DNA of 64,000 nucleotides from Geodermatophilus marinus (GCF_003428645.1 NZ_QVQH01000019.1:22784-86783); one strand, 5' to 3'; shown: positions 49,051 through 59,005, counted from the stretch's first letter. A program made the numbers and translations. The notes: generated from the letters alone by a model not told the origin.

Positions 49051-50041
49051 GGCCGCGGCGTCGGTCCAGGACCCCTCATGTCCCCGACGCGGCTCTCGGG
49101 CCCGTCGCCCTTCGATCGGAGGCACCCTGTTCACCCGTACGCGCCGCCGGCTTGCCGCGGCAATCATCCCGCTGGCCTTCGTCGCCTGCTCGACAGCGGC
49201 GGAGCCGGTCGCGCTGCCGACGGCATCCACCGCTCCGCCGTCTTCCGCACCGGCGGAGGCCCTGGCCGAGCATGCTCTCGCTGGGCTGGAGGCCCGGTTC
49301 GACGCGCGCTTGGGGGTGTACGCCGTCGACACCCGCTCCGGTCGCAGCATCGCCCACCGCGCCTACGAGAGGTTCGCCTACGCCTCGACGGTCAAGGTGC
49401 TCGCTGCGGCCGTCGTCCTGGACCGCACGACCCCCGCTGAACTGGCGCAGGCGGTGCCCTACGACTCCTCGGAGCTGGTCGCCCACTCCCCCGTGACCGA
49501 GGAGCGGCTCGCCGCGGGCATGACCCTGGGCGAGCTGGCAGAGGCGGCCCTCCGGCACAGCGACAACACCGCCGCCAACCTGCTGCTCGACCGGATCGGT
49601 GGACCTCAGGCCCTGGACGCCGCGCTGGCGGCGTTCGGCGACGACGTCACGACCGTCGTCCGGGACGAGCCGGAGCTCAACGACACCGCTCCCGGTGACG
49701 ACCGCGACACCAGCACCCCGCGCGCGCTGGCCGCCGACCTGCGGGCGTTCGCGGTGGGCGACGCACTGGCCGAAGAGGACCGAGCTCAGCTCGTCGACTG
49801 GATGACCGGCAACGCCACCGGACGCGCCCTGGTGCGGGCCGGTGTGCCTGCGGACTGGCACGTCGCAGACAAGTCCGGCACTGCTGCTTACGGCACCCGC
49901 AACGACATTGCGGTCGTGTACCCGCCCGAGGGCGAGCCGATCGTCGTTGCGGTCATGTCCGACCGCGACCTCCCCGACGACGAGCACGATGACGCGCTCG
50001 TCGCCGAGCCCGCCCGGATCGTGGTCGAAGCACTGCGCTGA
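49019..50041 (+). CDS. Class A beta-lactamase, probable lipoprotein
   Basis: Serine beta-lactamase: YASTVKVLAAA (S70xxK73), LRHSDNTAANLL (SDN loop), DEPELNDTAPGDDRD (E166xxLN), VADKSGTAAYGTRND (K234-S-G). The signal region LAAAIIPLAFVACSTAAEPV has a lipobox Cys. The start is uncertain: ATG at 49019 with AGGAG upstream gives 340 aa, while CTG at 49127 with GGAGG 4 nt upstream would give a conventional-length 304-aa protein beginning at FTRTRRRLAAAI. Likely confers some beta-lactam hydrolysis; activity not predictable from sequence. Confidence 0.9.
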   Translation: MSSHPRRTTREAAASVQDPSCPRRGSRARRPSIGGTLFTRTRRRLAAAIIPLAFVACSTAAEPVALPTASTAPPSSAPAEALAEHALAGLEARFDARLGVYAVDTRSGRSIAHRAYERFAYASTVKVLAAAVVLDRTTPAELAQAVPYDSSELVAHSPVTEERLAAGMTLGELAEAALRHSDNTAANLLLDRIGGPQALDAALAAFGDDVTTVVRDEPELNDTAPGDDRDTSTPRALAADLRAFAVGDALAEEDRAQLVDWMTGNATGRALVRAGVPADWHVADKSGTAAYGTRNDIAVVYPPEGEPIVVAVMSDRDLPDDEHDDALVAEPARIVVEALR

Positions 50042-50205
50042 CACTGCCTTCCCCCGGGCAGCGTCGACACGATCCGGACGCCGTCCGGGCGCCGGTCGTG
50101 CATGCGTCGGTAGACCTGCTGCGGACTTGCGTAGCTCTCACCGACGCGTACGTGCCGCCCTCGACGCGAGTCTGACGGCATGGCAGTGATCAGCCGTGTC
50201 GAGCA
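50042..50205. other. Non-coding gap with inverted repeat after beta-lactamase
   Basis: No gene seen. GCGTCGGT (50104-50111) and ACCGACGC (50140-50147) are an 8-bp inverted repeat with 28-nt spacing; the segment also contains CGTAG like the 23-bp element described at 51177, but the spacing differs. Confidence 0.4.
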
Positions 50206-50361
50206 GTCGCCGAGGCGGACCAACTCTGGGAAGTCACCTCGCGCGCCCAGGAATCCGACGGGCTCAGCTCCCCGCTGCCTCCGGTCACCGTGATCGGCGT
50301 CCAAGCCCTGTGGACACCCGCCCCGCTCGTCGAGATCGAAGCCACAGCCGTCCTGGACTGA
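50206..50361 (+). pseudogene. RidA-family gene remnant (C-terminal third)
   Basis: Translation gives ADQLWEVTSRAQESDG, then PVTVIGVQALWTPAPLVEIE and ending ATAVLD before TGA. It aligns over about 50 residues with the intact RidA-like gene at 55814-56221 (ISRAQGSDG, LTVIGIQALWSPGILVEIE). No N-terminal two-thirds are found upstream, so this is a truncated copy. Confidence 0.75.
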
Positions 50362-50452
50362 TTCGCCGGGTCGTCAGCCTCGTACTCCGCGTACCGGAAC
50401 CGGACGCGAGCACAGCGCTGGCGCATGCGTACCCCTCGTTCCGGGTCGTCCG

Positions 50453-51091
50453 TCACAGCGCGTGGAGGGCCAGCATCCCGACGACGCCGAGCCCCACGGC
50501 GGGCAGCAGCCAGCGGAGGACGGCGGCACCTTGACGCCTGAACCGTCCCAGCAGGACGAGCAGCAGGACAGCCACCGCGCCGAAGACGATCGCGTGACCG
50601 GCGTACCCCAGGATCACGCCGTAGGTCACCACGGCCTCGCACGCCCACACCGCCACCAGCAGGGCGGCTCCGAGGCCACGTTCACGACCGGCCGCCGTCC
50701 GCCACGAGTGACCGGCCGCGCCGAAGGCGATCCCGGCCACGAGCCCGGCCACCACCCACAGCAGGAGGGGAGGCCAGCCGACGCCGAAGCCTCGGAGCGC
50801 GGCGGTGAGGTTGTACCCGGCGACCTCTGCCTCGCACGTCAGGACGCCGAGGGCAGCTGCCGACCGACGTCCCCGGCCGGTCGCCCCGATCAGGAACGGG
50901 GCGACGACCCACGGACTCACCGCATTGGCCAGGCCGGCTAACGCCGATCCACCGAGCAGGGTCTGCGCCACGGAGGTGACCGACCCGATGACGAGGCCCA
51001 CCCCGACGGCCAAGGCCACCCGCCGGTGTGCCGGCCACCGACTCGTGGACCGGCTCACCGTCCGTCCAGTCACCTGAGGTGTCCCACCCAC
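50453..51091 (-). CDS. DUF6518-like polytopic membrane protein
   Basis: About 212 aa with six or more hydrophobic helices (VALAVGVGLVIGSVTSVAQT, VVAPFLIGATGRGRRSAAAL, PPLLLWVVAGLVAGIAFGAA, LGAALLVAVWACEAVVTYGV, FGAVAVLLLVLLGRFRRQGA, LRWLLPAVGLGVVGMLALHAL less one). Similar to DUF6518 family proteins; function unknown. GTG at 51091 chosen: GGAGGAG lies 7 nt upstream. Divergent from the hydrolase gene; a copy of the 23-bp element points at it from 149 nt away. Confidence 0.7.
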   Translation of the reverse strand: MGGTPQVTGRTVSRSTSRWPAHRRVALAVGVGLVIGSVTSVAQTLLGGSALAGLANAVSPWVVAPFLIGATGRGRRSAAALGVLTCEAEVAGYNLTAALRGFGVGWPPLLLWVVAGLVAGIAFGAAGHSWRTAAGRERGLGAALLVAVWACEAVVTYGVILGYAGHAIVFGAVAVLLLVLLGRFRRQGAAVLRWLLPAVGLGVVGMLALHAL

Positions 51092-51176
51092 CGTCGCGCT
51101 CCTCCACTCTTCCGGCATCCGCGGCAGCGTCGGCCGTCGCCGTGGCCCCACGCTCGCACCGGTGGCAGCACCTCCG

Positions 51177-51199
51177 CGTCGGTGGAAGCCACGTAGGTG
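51177..51199 (+). promoter_or_regulatory. 23-bp conserved element, copy A (towards hydrolase gene)
   Basis: Begins CGTCGGTGGAAGCC and ends ACGTAGGTG. ACGTAG ends 157 nt before the hydrolase ATG. Matches copy B (19 of 23) and copy C. Function inferred as an activator-binding or promoter element. Confidence 0.55.
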
Positions 51200-51236
51200 C
51201 TCACGCCCGCATGGCGAGCATCCGCGCGACCGGGTC

Positions 51237-52267
<1,031 letters not shown>

Positions 52268-52349
52268 GGGGTCCGAGGAACGGTCGGCGCCCCGCCCGCC
52301 TGGGCGGGTGCCGGTTCCCCAAGCGCGCCGGTCGCCGCAGGTGCTGCGG

Positions 52350-52802
52350 TCAGGGCTGAGCAGGGCCGTGCGCGTGGGCGACCGCGCGGTCGCGGAGGGC
52401 GGCGTTCATCGCGGCGAACCCGGCCTCGGTGTCGTCGAGAACCCGACGCAGCACCGGGACGAGCAGCCCGCTGAACACCTCCTGCTGGACGAAGCGGGTA
52501 CCGCCGTCCGCGCCGGGTTCCACGCGGAGTTCGTGCTCGCCGTCGAAGATCCCGCGCACTCCCGCAGTGCCGCGCCAGCGGATCAGCGCGCCGTCCTCGA
52601 CCGCGAGCACGGTGGGCCGGAAGGTCATCGTCCGACGTCCGGGCCGGATGGTCACCGTCAGCCGCTCGCCGGCCGCCAGCCGTCCCGAGACGGTCATGAA
52701 CGGGTTCCACTCGGGATAGCGGTCGGTCTGCGCGAGCACCTGCCAGACGGCGGCCGGGGACGCCGGGATGTCCACGGCGTGCGCGAGGGTGCGGTGCCCC
52801 AT
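52350..52802 (-). CDS. SRPBCC-family (polyketide cyclase/START-like) protein
   Basis: The 150-aa helix-grip protein: HAVDIPASPAAVWQVLAQTD, YPEWNPFMTVSG, TFRPTVLAVEDGALIRWRGT and a long C-terminal helix (VLDDTEAGFAAMNAALRDRA). ATG at 52802 with AGGAG 7 nt upstream. These bind hydrophobic ligands; role here unknown. Divergent from the LAL regulator across about 260 nt. Confidence 0.88.
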   Translation of the reverse strand: MGHRTLAHAVDIPASPAAVWQVLAQTDRYPEWNPFMTVSGRLAAGERLTVTIRPGRRTMTFRPTVLAVEDGALIRWRGTAGVRGIFDGEHELRVEPGADGGTRFVQQEVFSGLLVPVLRRVLDDTEAGFAAMNAALRDRAVAHAHGPAQP

Positions 52803-52902
52803 GGTCGGTCTCCTCTCCGCGTCCCGCGGTCGAGGTCCGGTCGCCCGGTTGGGCCGACCGAGCTGTCGTGCCACCACTCTCGCCTCGGGAGTGGCCCGGT
52901 CG

Positions 52903-52925
52903 CGTCGGTGGAATTCACGTAGATT
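52903..52925 (+). promoter_or_regulatory. 23-bp conserved element, copy C (towards LAL regulator)
   Basis: Begins CGTCGGTGGAATTC and continues ACGTAGATT. ACGTAG ends 139-151 nt before the LAL start (CTG 53061 or GTG 53073). Nearly identical to copy A in the first 11 and the CACGTAG positions. Confidence 0.55.
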
Positions 52926-53060
52926 CGCTCCCGGCAGGCCGGCACGAGTCGGCCGACCCCTCGGGGGGCGACCGCGGGCGGACTCGGCCCGGCATCCCCC
53001 CGTTGCACATCCCCTACCCTGGGCGCCAGGAGCACAGCCGGACCCGGCCGAGGAGCGACG

Positions 53061-55808
53061 CTGGCGGAACTCGTGGGCCGGGACGCCGAGTGCAGAGCGG
53101 TCGCTCAGCTCCTCGCCGGGGCTCGCGCCGGGCGCAGCGGCGTGCTCGTCGTCCGCGGCGAGGCGGGCATCGGGAAGAGCGCGCTGCTGGAGCACGCCGA
53201 GGGCACCGCCACGGCATCGGGTGTCCGGGTGGAGCGCGTCGTCGGCGTCGAGGCGGAGATGTATTTCGCCTTCTCCGGGTTGCACCAGCTCTGCGCGGCA
53301 CTGGGGGACGGCGCGGGGGCGCTGCCCGAACCGCAGCAGGTTGCGCTGGGCGTGGCCTTCGGGCTGCGCGGCGGCCCGCCGCCGGACCGGTTCCTGGTCG
53401 GGCTGGCCACCTTGAACCTGCTGGCCGAGGCGGCCGAGGAGGGCCCGGTGCTGTGGCTCGTCGACGATGCCCAGTGGCTCGACCAGGCGTCCGCACAGGT
53501 CCTGGCATTCGTGGCCCGGCGGGTGGCGGCCGAGCGGGTGGCGCTGGTGTTCGCGCTGCGCGAACCCACCGATGGCGACGTGCGACCCTTCGCCGGACTG
53601 CCCGAGCTGCCCCTGGGCGGGCTCGCGGAGTCCGACGCGCGGACCCTTTTGGCGGCCCGGGTGCACGCACCGCTGGACGACCAGGTGCGCGACCGGATCA
53701 TCGCCGAGGCGCGCGGAAATCCCCTGGCTCTGCTGGAGCTGCCCGGCGGCGCCCAGCCGGCCCGGCTGGCCGGCGGGTTCGAGACGCCGGACGTCGTCAG
53801 CGTCCCGCGGCGCATCGAGGAGTTCTACGGGCGCCGCTCGGGCAGCCTGCCCGCCGAGACGCAGCTGCTGCTGCTGGTCGCCGCGGCCGAGCCGACGGGT
53901 GATCTGGCGCTGCTGCAGCGCGCCACCGAGCACCTGGGCATCGCCCACGACGCCGCGCCCGCGGAGGCCGCCGGTCTGTTCGAGATCGACACCCGGGTGC
54001 GGTTCCGTCATCCCTTGGTGCGCTCGGCGGTGTACCGGGCGGCCGCACCGCCGGATCGCCGTCGCGCGCACGGCGCCCTCGCTGTCGCCACCGACCCGAG
54101 CGTCGAGCCCGATCGGCGGGCCTGGCACCGCGCGCAGTCCGTGTCGGGCACCGACGAGGAGGTGGCCGCGGAGCTAGAGCGTTCAGCCGAGCGGGCGCGC
54201 GCCCGCGGCGGATCTGCCGCCGCCGGCGCCTTCCTGCAGCGGGCAGCCGAGCTGACCCCCGAGCCCGCCCGCCGTGCCGGGCGCGCGTTGGAGGCCGCGC
54301 AGGTCAAGCACCAGGCCGGGGCGCAGGATGCCGCCCTCAAGCTGCTGACCGTGGCCGCGATCGGACCGCTGGACGCGCGGCAACGCGCCCGCGCGCAGCT
54401 GCTGCGCGCTCGGATCGACTTCCAGCTGACGCGCGGCGACGGCGTGGCCGGGATGCTCCTCGACGCCGCCCGGGCGCTCGCGCCGCTGGACGCAGCGCTG
54501 TCCCGGGAGACCTACCTGCACGCGCTCGACGCCGCGCTCGTCATCGGCAGCTCCGGTCGCGGTCACGGTGTGGTCGAGGTCGCCGAGTCCGCGCGCGCCG
54601 CGCCCGCGCCGCCGCCTTCGGCCGGAGCGGTCGACCTCCTGCTCGACGGGCTGGTCGCGACGTACACGCAGGGGTACGGCTCGGGCGTATCCGTTCTGCG
54701 CGGGGCGCTCGAGAGGTTGCGCGACCAGGGGACCGATGGGCTCGGCCGTTACGGGGACGACAGCTGGCTCTGGTTGGCCGGCCGGATCGCCGTGGCGTTG
54801 TACGACGACGAGCTGGCCCTCGTCCTGCTCGACCGTCACGTCCGGCTGGCCCGGGAGGCGGGCGCACTGGCGTCCCTACCAGCCGCACTCGACGCTCGGT
54901 CGGTCACCCTGCTGCTCAGCGGCGAGTTCGCCCACGCTGCCGAGCTGGCTGCCGAGGGCGCCGCACTCTCCCGCTCCACCGGGGCGCGTCCGCACCGCAA
55001 CGCGCAGCTCGCCATCGCCGCGTGGCGCGGCCTGGAGGTCGAGACCCTGGAGCTGCACGCGTCGGCCGTCGACCGGGCCGACGGCAACCGGGACAGCGCC
55101 GAGGCCATGCTGGCGCACTACGGGTCGGCGGTGCTCCACAACGCCCTCGGCCGGTACCCGGCAGCCGAGAGAGCAGCGACCCACGCGTCGCTGTCCTCCA
55201 GGTTCACCATCAGCAACCTGGCCCTCCCCGAAGTCGTCGAGGCGGCGGTCCGGGCCGGCCGGCCCGAGCGCGCAACCGCCGCACTCGAAGAGCTCGGCGC
55301 TCGGGCGCGTGCCGCAGGCACCGCGTGGGCGCTGGGCCTGGCGGCGCGCTCTCGCGCCCTGGCGGGCACCGGTACGGCCGCCGACGACGACTACCGCGAG
55401 GCCGTCGAGCGACTCGGCAACTGCCGCATCGCCACCCACCTCGCCCGCACCCACCTCGTCTACGGCGAGTGGCTGCGTCGAGAAGGCCGCCGTCAGGACG
55501 CCCGTGAGCAGCTGAGGACCGCCCACCAGATGCTCTCGGACATGGGCGCTGAGGCGTTTGCCGGCCGCGCCGCCCGCGAGTTGCGCGCCACCGGAGAACA
55601 CCCTCGCGCACGGAACACCCTGCTCACCGATGCGCTGACCGCCCAGGAACTGCACATCGCCCGGCTGGTGGCCACCGGCGCGACCTCGCGAGAGGTCGCG
55701 GCGCAACTGTTCCTCAGCCCGCGCACCATCGAGGCGCACCTGAGAAACATCTTCCGCAAGCTGGGCATCACCTCGCGCCGACAGCTCAGGAAGGTGCAGC
55801 TCCCCTGA
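53061..55808 (+). CDS. Large ATP-binding LuxR-family (LAL) regulator
   Basis: MalT/LAL-type regulator of about 915 aa: N-terminal AAA/NB-ARC-like ATPase with Walker A VRGEAGIGKSALLEHA and Walker B VLWLVDDAQWLD, long TPR-like helical middle, C-terminal LuxR HTH (LTAQELHIARLVATGATSRE, LFLSPRTIEAHLRNIFRKLG). The first residues read (L)AELVGRDAECR, a conserved LAL start; a CTG at 53061 has GAGGAG 5 nt upstream, while the first GTG (53073) would cut into the motif and lacks a site. Probably controls the genes carrying the 23-bp elements, including itself. Confidence 0.93.
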   Translation: MAELVGRDAECRAVAQLLAGARAGRSGVLVVRGEAGIGKSALLEHAEGTATASGVRVERVVGVEAEMYFAFSGLHQLCAALGDGAGALPEPQQVALGVAFGLRGGPPPDRFLVGLATLNLLAEAAEEGPVLWLVDDAQWLDQASAQVLAFVARRVAAERVALVFALREPTDGDVRPFAGLPELPLGGLAESDARTLLAARVHAPLDDQVRDRIIAEARGNPLALLELPGGAQPARLAGGFETPDVVSVPRRIEEFYGRRSGSLPAETQLLLLVAAAEPTGDLALLQRATEHLGIAHDAAPAEAAGLFEIDTRVRFRHPLVRSAVYRAAAPPDRRRAHGALAVATDPSVEPDRRAWHRAQSVSGTDEEVAAELERSAERARARGGSAAAGAFLQRAAELTPEPARRAGRALEAAQVKHQAGAQDAALKLLTVAAIGPLDARQRARAQLLRARIDFQLTRGDGVAGMLLDAARALAPLDAALSRETYLHALDAALVIGSSGRGHGVVEVAESARAAPAPPPSAGAVDLLLDGLVATYTQGYGSGVSVLRGALERLRDQGTDGLGRYGDDSWLWLAGRIAVALYDDELALVLLDRHVRLAREAGALASLPAALDARSVTLLLSGEFAHAAELAAEGAALSRSTGARPHRNAQLAIAAWRGLEVETLELHASAVDRADGNRDSAEAMLAHYGSAVLHNALGRYPAAERAATHASLSSRFTISNLALPEVVEAAVRAGRPERATAALEELGARARAAGTAWALGLAARSRALAGTGTAADDDYREAVERLGNCRIATHLARTHLVYGEWLRREGRRQDAREQLRTAHQMLSDMGAEAFAGRAARELRATGEHPRARNTLLTDALTAQELHIARLVATGATSREVAAQLFLSPRTIEAHLRNIFRKLGITSRRQLRKVQLP

Positions 55809-55813
55809 CGGGG

Positions 55814-56221
55814 TCAATCGAGGACGCCGATGGCCTCGATCTCGACGAGGATCCCAGGGCTCCACAGGGCCTGGATGCCGATGACGGTGAGGGGTGGCAT
55901 CGGGGAGCCGAAACCGTCGGACCCCTGGGCGCGCGAGATGCCGGCCATGAGCGCGTCCGCCATCTCGGGTGCCCAGTCGACGACGTAGCAGGTCAGTCGT
56001 GCGATGTCCGCGACGTCGCCCCCTGCGCCTCTGACTCCGGTTGCGACGTTGTGAAGCGCTGAGTGGACCTGCCCCGCGAGGTCTGTCGCGGTCAGCTCGC
56101 CGGCCGGCGTCACCGCTACCTGTCCGGCGAGGAGCAGGATGCGGGACCCCGTCGCCAGGGCCACCGGCGCGTAGTCGCTCTGCTGGAGCAGGCCCTCGGG
56201 ATGGCTGAGATGCACGGTCAT
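55814..56221 (-). CDS. RidA/YjgF-family protein
   Basis: Enamine/imine deaminase family (subgroup uncertain). The 135-aa sequence: SDYAPVALATGSRILLLAGQ, GGDVADIARLTCYVVDWAPE, LTVIGIQALWSPGILVEIEA. The usual Arg of the RidA active site is not obvious where expected (the last strands lack an xxRxxVxV pattern), so it may be a non-deaminase subfamily. ATG at 56221 follows GAGGAG. Operon with the NAD(P)-binding gene upstream; convergent with the LAL gene. Confidence 0.85.
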   Translation of the reverse strand: MTVHLSHPEGLLQQSDYAPVALATGSRILLLAGQVAVTPAGELTATDLAGQVHSALHNVATGVRGAGGDVADIARLTCYVVDWAPEMADALMAGISRAQGSDGFGSPMPPLTVIGIQALWSPGILVEIEAIGVLD

Positions 56222-56237
56222 CGTCGTCTCCTCTGCA

Positions 56238-56888
56238 TCAACGGACTTGGGCACGTACGGCAGAGACGATCGGCGTCTCTCCTTCGTTCAGTTCCAGGAT
56301 CTGCCGGCCGATCCGGGGCTCGTGCAGGAGTTCGGCCAGGGTCGCGGCAACGTCCTCGCGCGGGATCTCGCCGTGCAGTTGGGCCGGGCCGAGGGCGACC
56401 CTCCCGCTCCCTGGGCGATCGACGAGCAGCGAGGGTCGGAGGATCAGCCAGTCGAGGGCGCTCTCGCTGACCGCGACCTCCGTCAGCTTCTTCACCGCGA
56501 AGTAGTGCTCCTCGTGGTCGTCGAGTGCGCGCTCGCGCCAGGCCTCGGGGAGCACCGAGACCAGCGCGAAGCGCGGCACGCCGGCGAGGCGGGCGGCATC
56601 CAGCGCCGTGCGGACGCCCTCGCCGTCGACGGCGTCGGTGACCTCGCGTCGTCCCCCGTTCGAGCCGGCGGTGTACACCAGTGCCTCGATCCCCTCGAGC
56701 AGGGACGCCAGCGAATCTGCGGTCATGCCGCCGATGTCCCCGATGCGCACGTCGACGTGCCGCGACGCGAGCTCGGCTCGCTGGTCCTCCCGACGCACCA
56801 GTCCGGTGACGGCGTCTCCCCGGGCGGTCAGCTCCCCCGCCAGCAGACTCCCGACCGAACCACTGATACCGATGACGAACACCTTCAT
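56238..56888 (-). CDS. NAD(P)-binding (NmrA-like/atypical SDR) protein
   Basis: Rossmann motif VFVIGISGSVGSLLAGEL (GxxGxxG), then GDAVTGLVRREDQ, VRIGDIGGMTADSL, ALVYTAGSNGGRRE and WLILRPSLLVDRPGSG. The 216-aa length matches the SDR_a5/NAD(P)H-binding group. ATG at 56888 with GAGGAG 6 nt upstream. Followed by the RidA-like gene after 16 nt. Role probably redox or stress related, not further defined. Confidence 0.88.
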   Translation of the reverse strand: MKVFVIGISGSVGSLLAGELTARGDAVTGLVRREDQRAELASRHVDVRIGDIGGMTADSLASLLEGIEALVYTAGSNGGRREVTDAVDGEGVRTALDAARLAGVPRFALVSVLPEAWRERALDDHEEHYFAVKKLTEVAVSESALDWLILRPSLLVDRPGSGRVALGPAQLHGEIPREDVAATLAELLHEPRIGRQILELNEGETPIVSAVRAQVR

Positions 56889-56929
56889 CACGCGCTCCTC
56901 GTCCTCGGACGTCAGCTCGCTGAGCCCAC

Positions 56930-56965
56930 GGCCGGGCAGGCCGGGCAGGCCGGGCAGGCCGGGCA
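56930..56965. repeat. 4 x 9-bp tandem repeat upstream of the NAD(P)-binding gene
   Basis: GGCCGGGCA is repeated four times exactly, 42 nt upstream of the gene start. No gene function evident. Confidence 0.85.
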
Positions 56966-56979
56966 CGGACGCTCGTAGG

Positions 56980-57270
56980 TCACGGCCCGATCCAGACGTC
57001 CGCGGCGATCACGACGGGGACGGAGACGAAGCTGGCGTAGAAGGCGAACGCCGACCTGAGCGATGCCACGGATGGCCCGGTGGCGGCGCGAGGCAGAGGA
57101 GTCCTCCGCGGTTGCGACATCGCCGCCGCTCGGAGTTCCTCCAGCGGACGGTGGGACAGCCAGCGTCCTCGGCCGGAATCGACGAGCACGGCCTGGGTCG
57201 CGGTGCAGCCCTTCGGACTCCCGTGGGCTCGCCGCTCCGGCGACCGCTCGAGCGGGCGTCTCGTGTCCAT
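56980..57270 (-). CDS. Small hypothetical protein with one membrane helix
   Basis: The 96-aa reading frame from ATG 57270 ends with SLRSAFAFYASFVSVPVVIA, a plausible membrane segment, and begins MDTRRPLERSPERRAHGSPK. Not recognised; the N-terminal part looks compositionally random, so the call is weak. Confidence 0.3.
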   Translation of the reverse strand: MDTRRPLERSPERRAHGSPKGCTATQAVLVDSGRGRWLSHRPLEELRAAAMSQPRRTPLPRAATGPSVASLRSAFAFYASFVSVPVVIAADVWIGP

Positions 57271-57304
57271 GCCGCCAGGTTCGACGAGGATGCACACGAT
57301 TCGC

Positions 57305-57345
57305 GTCGGTAGGACCTCCGCAGGTCCCGGCTCGGACCTACCGAC
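57305..57345. repeat. Nested inverted repeat between two small genes
   Basis: GTCGGTAGGACC (57305-57316) and GGACCTACCGAC (57334-57345) pair with one mismatch; GGACCT/AGGTCC (57312-57317/57322-57327) form an inner palindrome. It could be an operator for the small gene on the left or a terminator for copy 2 of the small-protein gene. Confidence 0.5.
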
Positions 57346-57370
57346 CTGTTGGCCGTGACCATCGGCGCGA

Positions 57371-57586
57371 TCACGTCTCGGAGCCCCGGCCAGGCCACCA
57401 CCTCGGCGGCAGGACGTCGGCCGAGCGGGTCGGGTCCAGGTGCTCGGTTACGGGCCGTCCGAGGGGACGGATCGTGGGTGGCCCCGTCGTCCGGGTCGTT
57501 CGTGGGGCGCGACGGGCCGGCGGTCCGGCCCGTGCTTCCTCCGCGAGCTGCCGGGCCGCCGTGACCGAGGCCGGCTCGTCGTTCAT
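57371..57586 (-). CDS. Small protein with EPASVTAARQLA motif (copy 2)
   Basis: Not recognised. The 71-aa protein starts MNDEPASVTAARQLAEEARA and then GPPARR; PLGRP occurs near residue 43. Its ATG (57586-57584) overlaps the stop of the frame-restored GPP34 gene (ATGA), indicating translational coupling to that operon. Related to copy 1 at 48700-49050. Confidence 0.6.
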   Translation of the reverse strand: MNDEPASVTAARQLAEEARAGPPARRAPRTTRTTGPPTIRPLGRPVTEHLDPTRSADVLPPRWWPGRGSET

Positions 57587-58268
57587 CTGCTGGTCGTCGA
57601 CACGCTGACGGCGACCGCGGCGCTGGCCGCGGCGATCCCCGCCGAGGTCCGCGACACCGCCGAGCCGACCGCCGCGGGACCCCACGCGCCGCGTTCCAGC
57701 TCCTTGGCCGCGCCGCCGTCCGGCCCGTCCACGGCAGCGGCGGCCGTATCGAGGGCAACGATCCGCTCGCGGAGTGCAGCGCGATGATGGCCGCGGTCCG
57801 GGGATCGGGCTCTTGGCCGTCTTCCAGCGTCCGGCGTATGCGGGACCGGAGCAGCGCCTCCCGCTGGACGTCGGCGGCCGGCCACCTCGTGGTGCGGAAG
57901 ACGCCGAGCCAGCGCGAGTCCTCCCGCCGCAGCAACCCGCGATCGACGAGCCGGTCGCGGACCACCTGCCACAAGTCGAGCCCCAGCGCGAGGAGAAGGG
58001 GCTGCACCCGCTGTGTCTCCTCCGCCACCGTGTCGAAGGCGGACTGCAGCAGCGGGTCCGGGAGCGGCCCCTCGCCGACGGCGGTGACACGCGGGCCGTT
58101 GACGATGCCGGTGTCGTCGACCTCCACCCGGCCGAGGAGGGCGAGCTCGGTGAGCAGCGCACCGCCGAGCGTGTAGTGCAGGGTCCCGGCGCCATGCACG
58201 GAGGCGCCGTCGTCGTCCATCAGCAGCAGCATCAGGTCGTCGACGATCAACGGTCCGGGCGCGGTCAC
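57583..58268 (-). pseudogene. GPP34-family protein, frameshifted
   Basis: Golgi-phosphoprotein-3-like fold, here in bacteria of unknown role (eukaryotic members bind PI4P). The start frame gives LIVDDLMLLLMDDDGASVHG, YTLGGALLTELALLGRVEVD and EPDPRTAAIIALHSA. The conserved tail RERIVALDTAAAAVDG through [20 protein letters not shown] is in the neighbouring frame to a stop at 57583. A one-base loss near 57775 explains it. GTG at 58268 overlaps the permease stop by 4 nt, so it belongs to the right ABC operon. Confidence 0.8.
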
Positions 58269-58984
58269 CGGCGCGGCTCCCAGCGGAAGAACCTCGCGGC
58301 GAGCCAGACCGCCACGACGACCCAGCCCACGGTGGGCAGCAGCAGGCGCAGGGACTCGGTGACCGCCAGGCCGCCGTCCCAGGTCCCGACGACCAGTTCG
58401 GTGGCCGATCCGCCGGGCAGCGCGCGCTTGAGCCAGGTCAGGCTCTCGGTCCCGGCGATGCCGACCCAGCTGGCCACCCCGATGGTGCCGAGGGCGATCG
58501 GCAGGGTGGTGACCTGCGCCTTCTCGGGCGAGCCGGTCACGCCAGCCGTGGCCACCCCGAGGGCGAGCATCATCGCGAACGTCGCGACGACGGCAAGCGC
58601 GAGCACCAGGACGTCGGCCGGCGCCTGGCTGACCGCGGCGAACACCCCGAGGATCAGCGCGACCTGGACCACGGCGATCACGGTGACCGGGAGGACCAGA
58701 CCGGAGAGGATCTCCCGGTCCGAGGCCGCGGTGGACCGCAGGCGCTTGAGGAACAAGGTCTGTCGGCGGGCGGCCAGCGTCGTCACGATCGTCGAGTAGA
58801 GGCTGAAGGCGCCGATCGTGAAGACGACGACCGCGGCGATGTAGCCGAGGCCGTACAGCTCGGCGAAGGTGTCGCGGCTGTAGACGAAGAAGGCACCGAC
58901 CGCCAGCGGCATCAGCAGGCTGGTGATCAGGACGGCCCGGTTGCGCAGGATCTGGACCAGTTCGCTGCGGGCGAGGGTGAGCAC
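58265..58984 (-). CDS. ABC-2 type permease (right module)
   Basis: The 239-aa protein with six helices (AVLITSLLMPLAVGAFFVYS, YIAAVVVFTIGAFSLYSTIV, LVLPVTVIAVVQVALILGVF, VLVLALAVVATFAMMLALGV, TLPIALGTIGVASWVGIAG, LLLPTVGWVVVAVWLAARFF). LFLKRLRSTAASDREILSGL is typical of ABC-2 exporters beside DesK-type kinases. GTG at 58984, about 20 nt after the ATPase gene. Confidence 0.9.
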   Translation of the reverse strand: MLTLARSELVQILRNRAVLITSLLMPLAVGAFFVYSRDTFAELYGLGYIAAVVVFTIGAFSLYSTIVTTLAARRQTLFLKRLRSTAASDREILSGLVLPVTVIAVVQVALILGVFAAVSQAPADVLVLALAVVATFAMMLALGVATAGVTGSPEKAQVTTLPIALGTIGVASWVGIAGTESLTWLKRALPGGSATELVVGTWDGGLAVTESLRLLLPTVGWVVVAVWLAARFFRWEPRR

Positions 58985-59005
58985 AGTCGTGTCCCTTCGG
59001 GAGGA

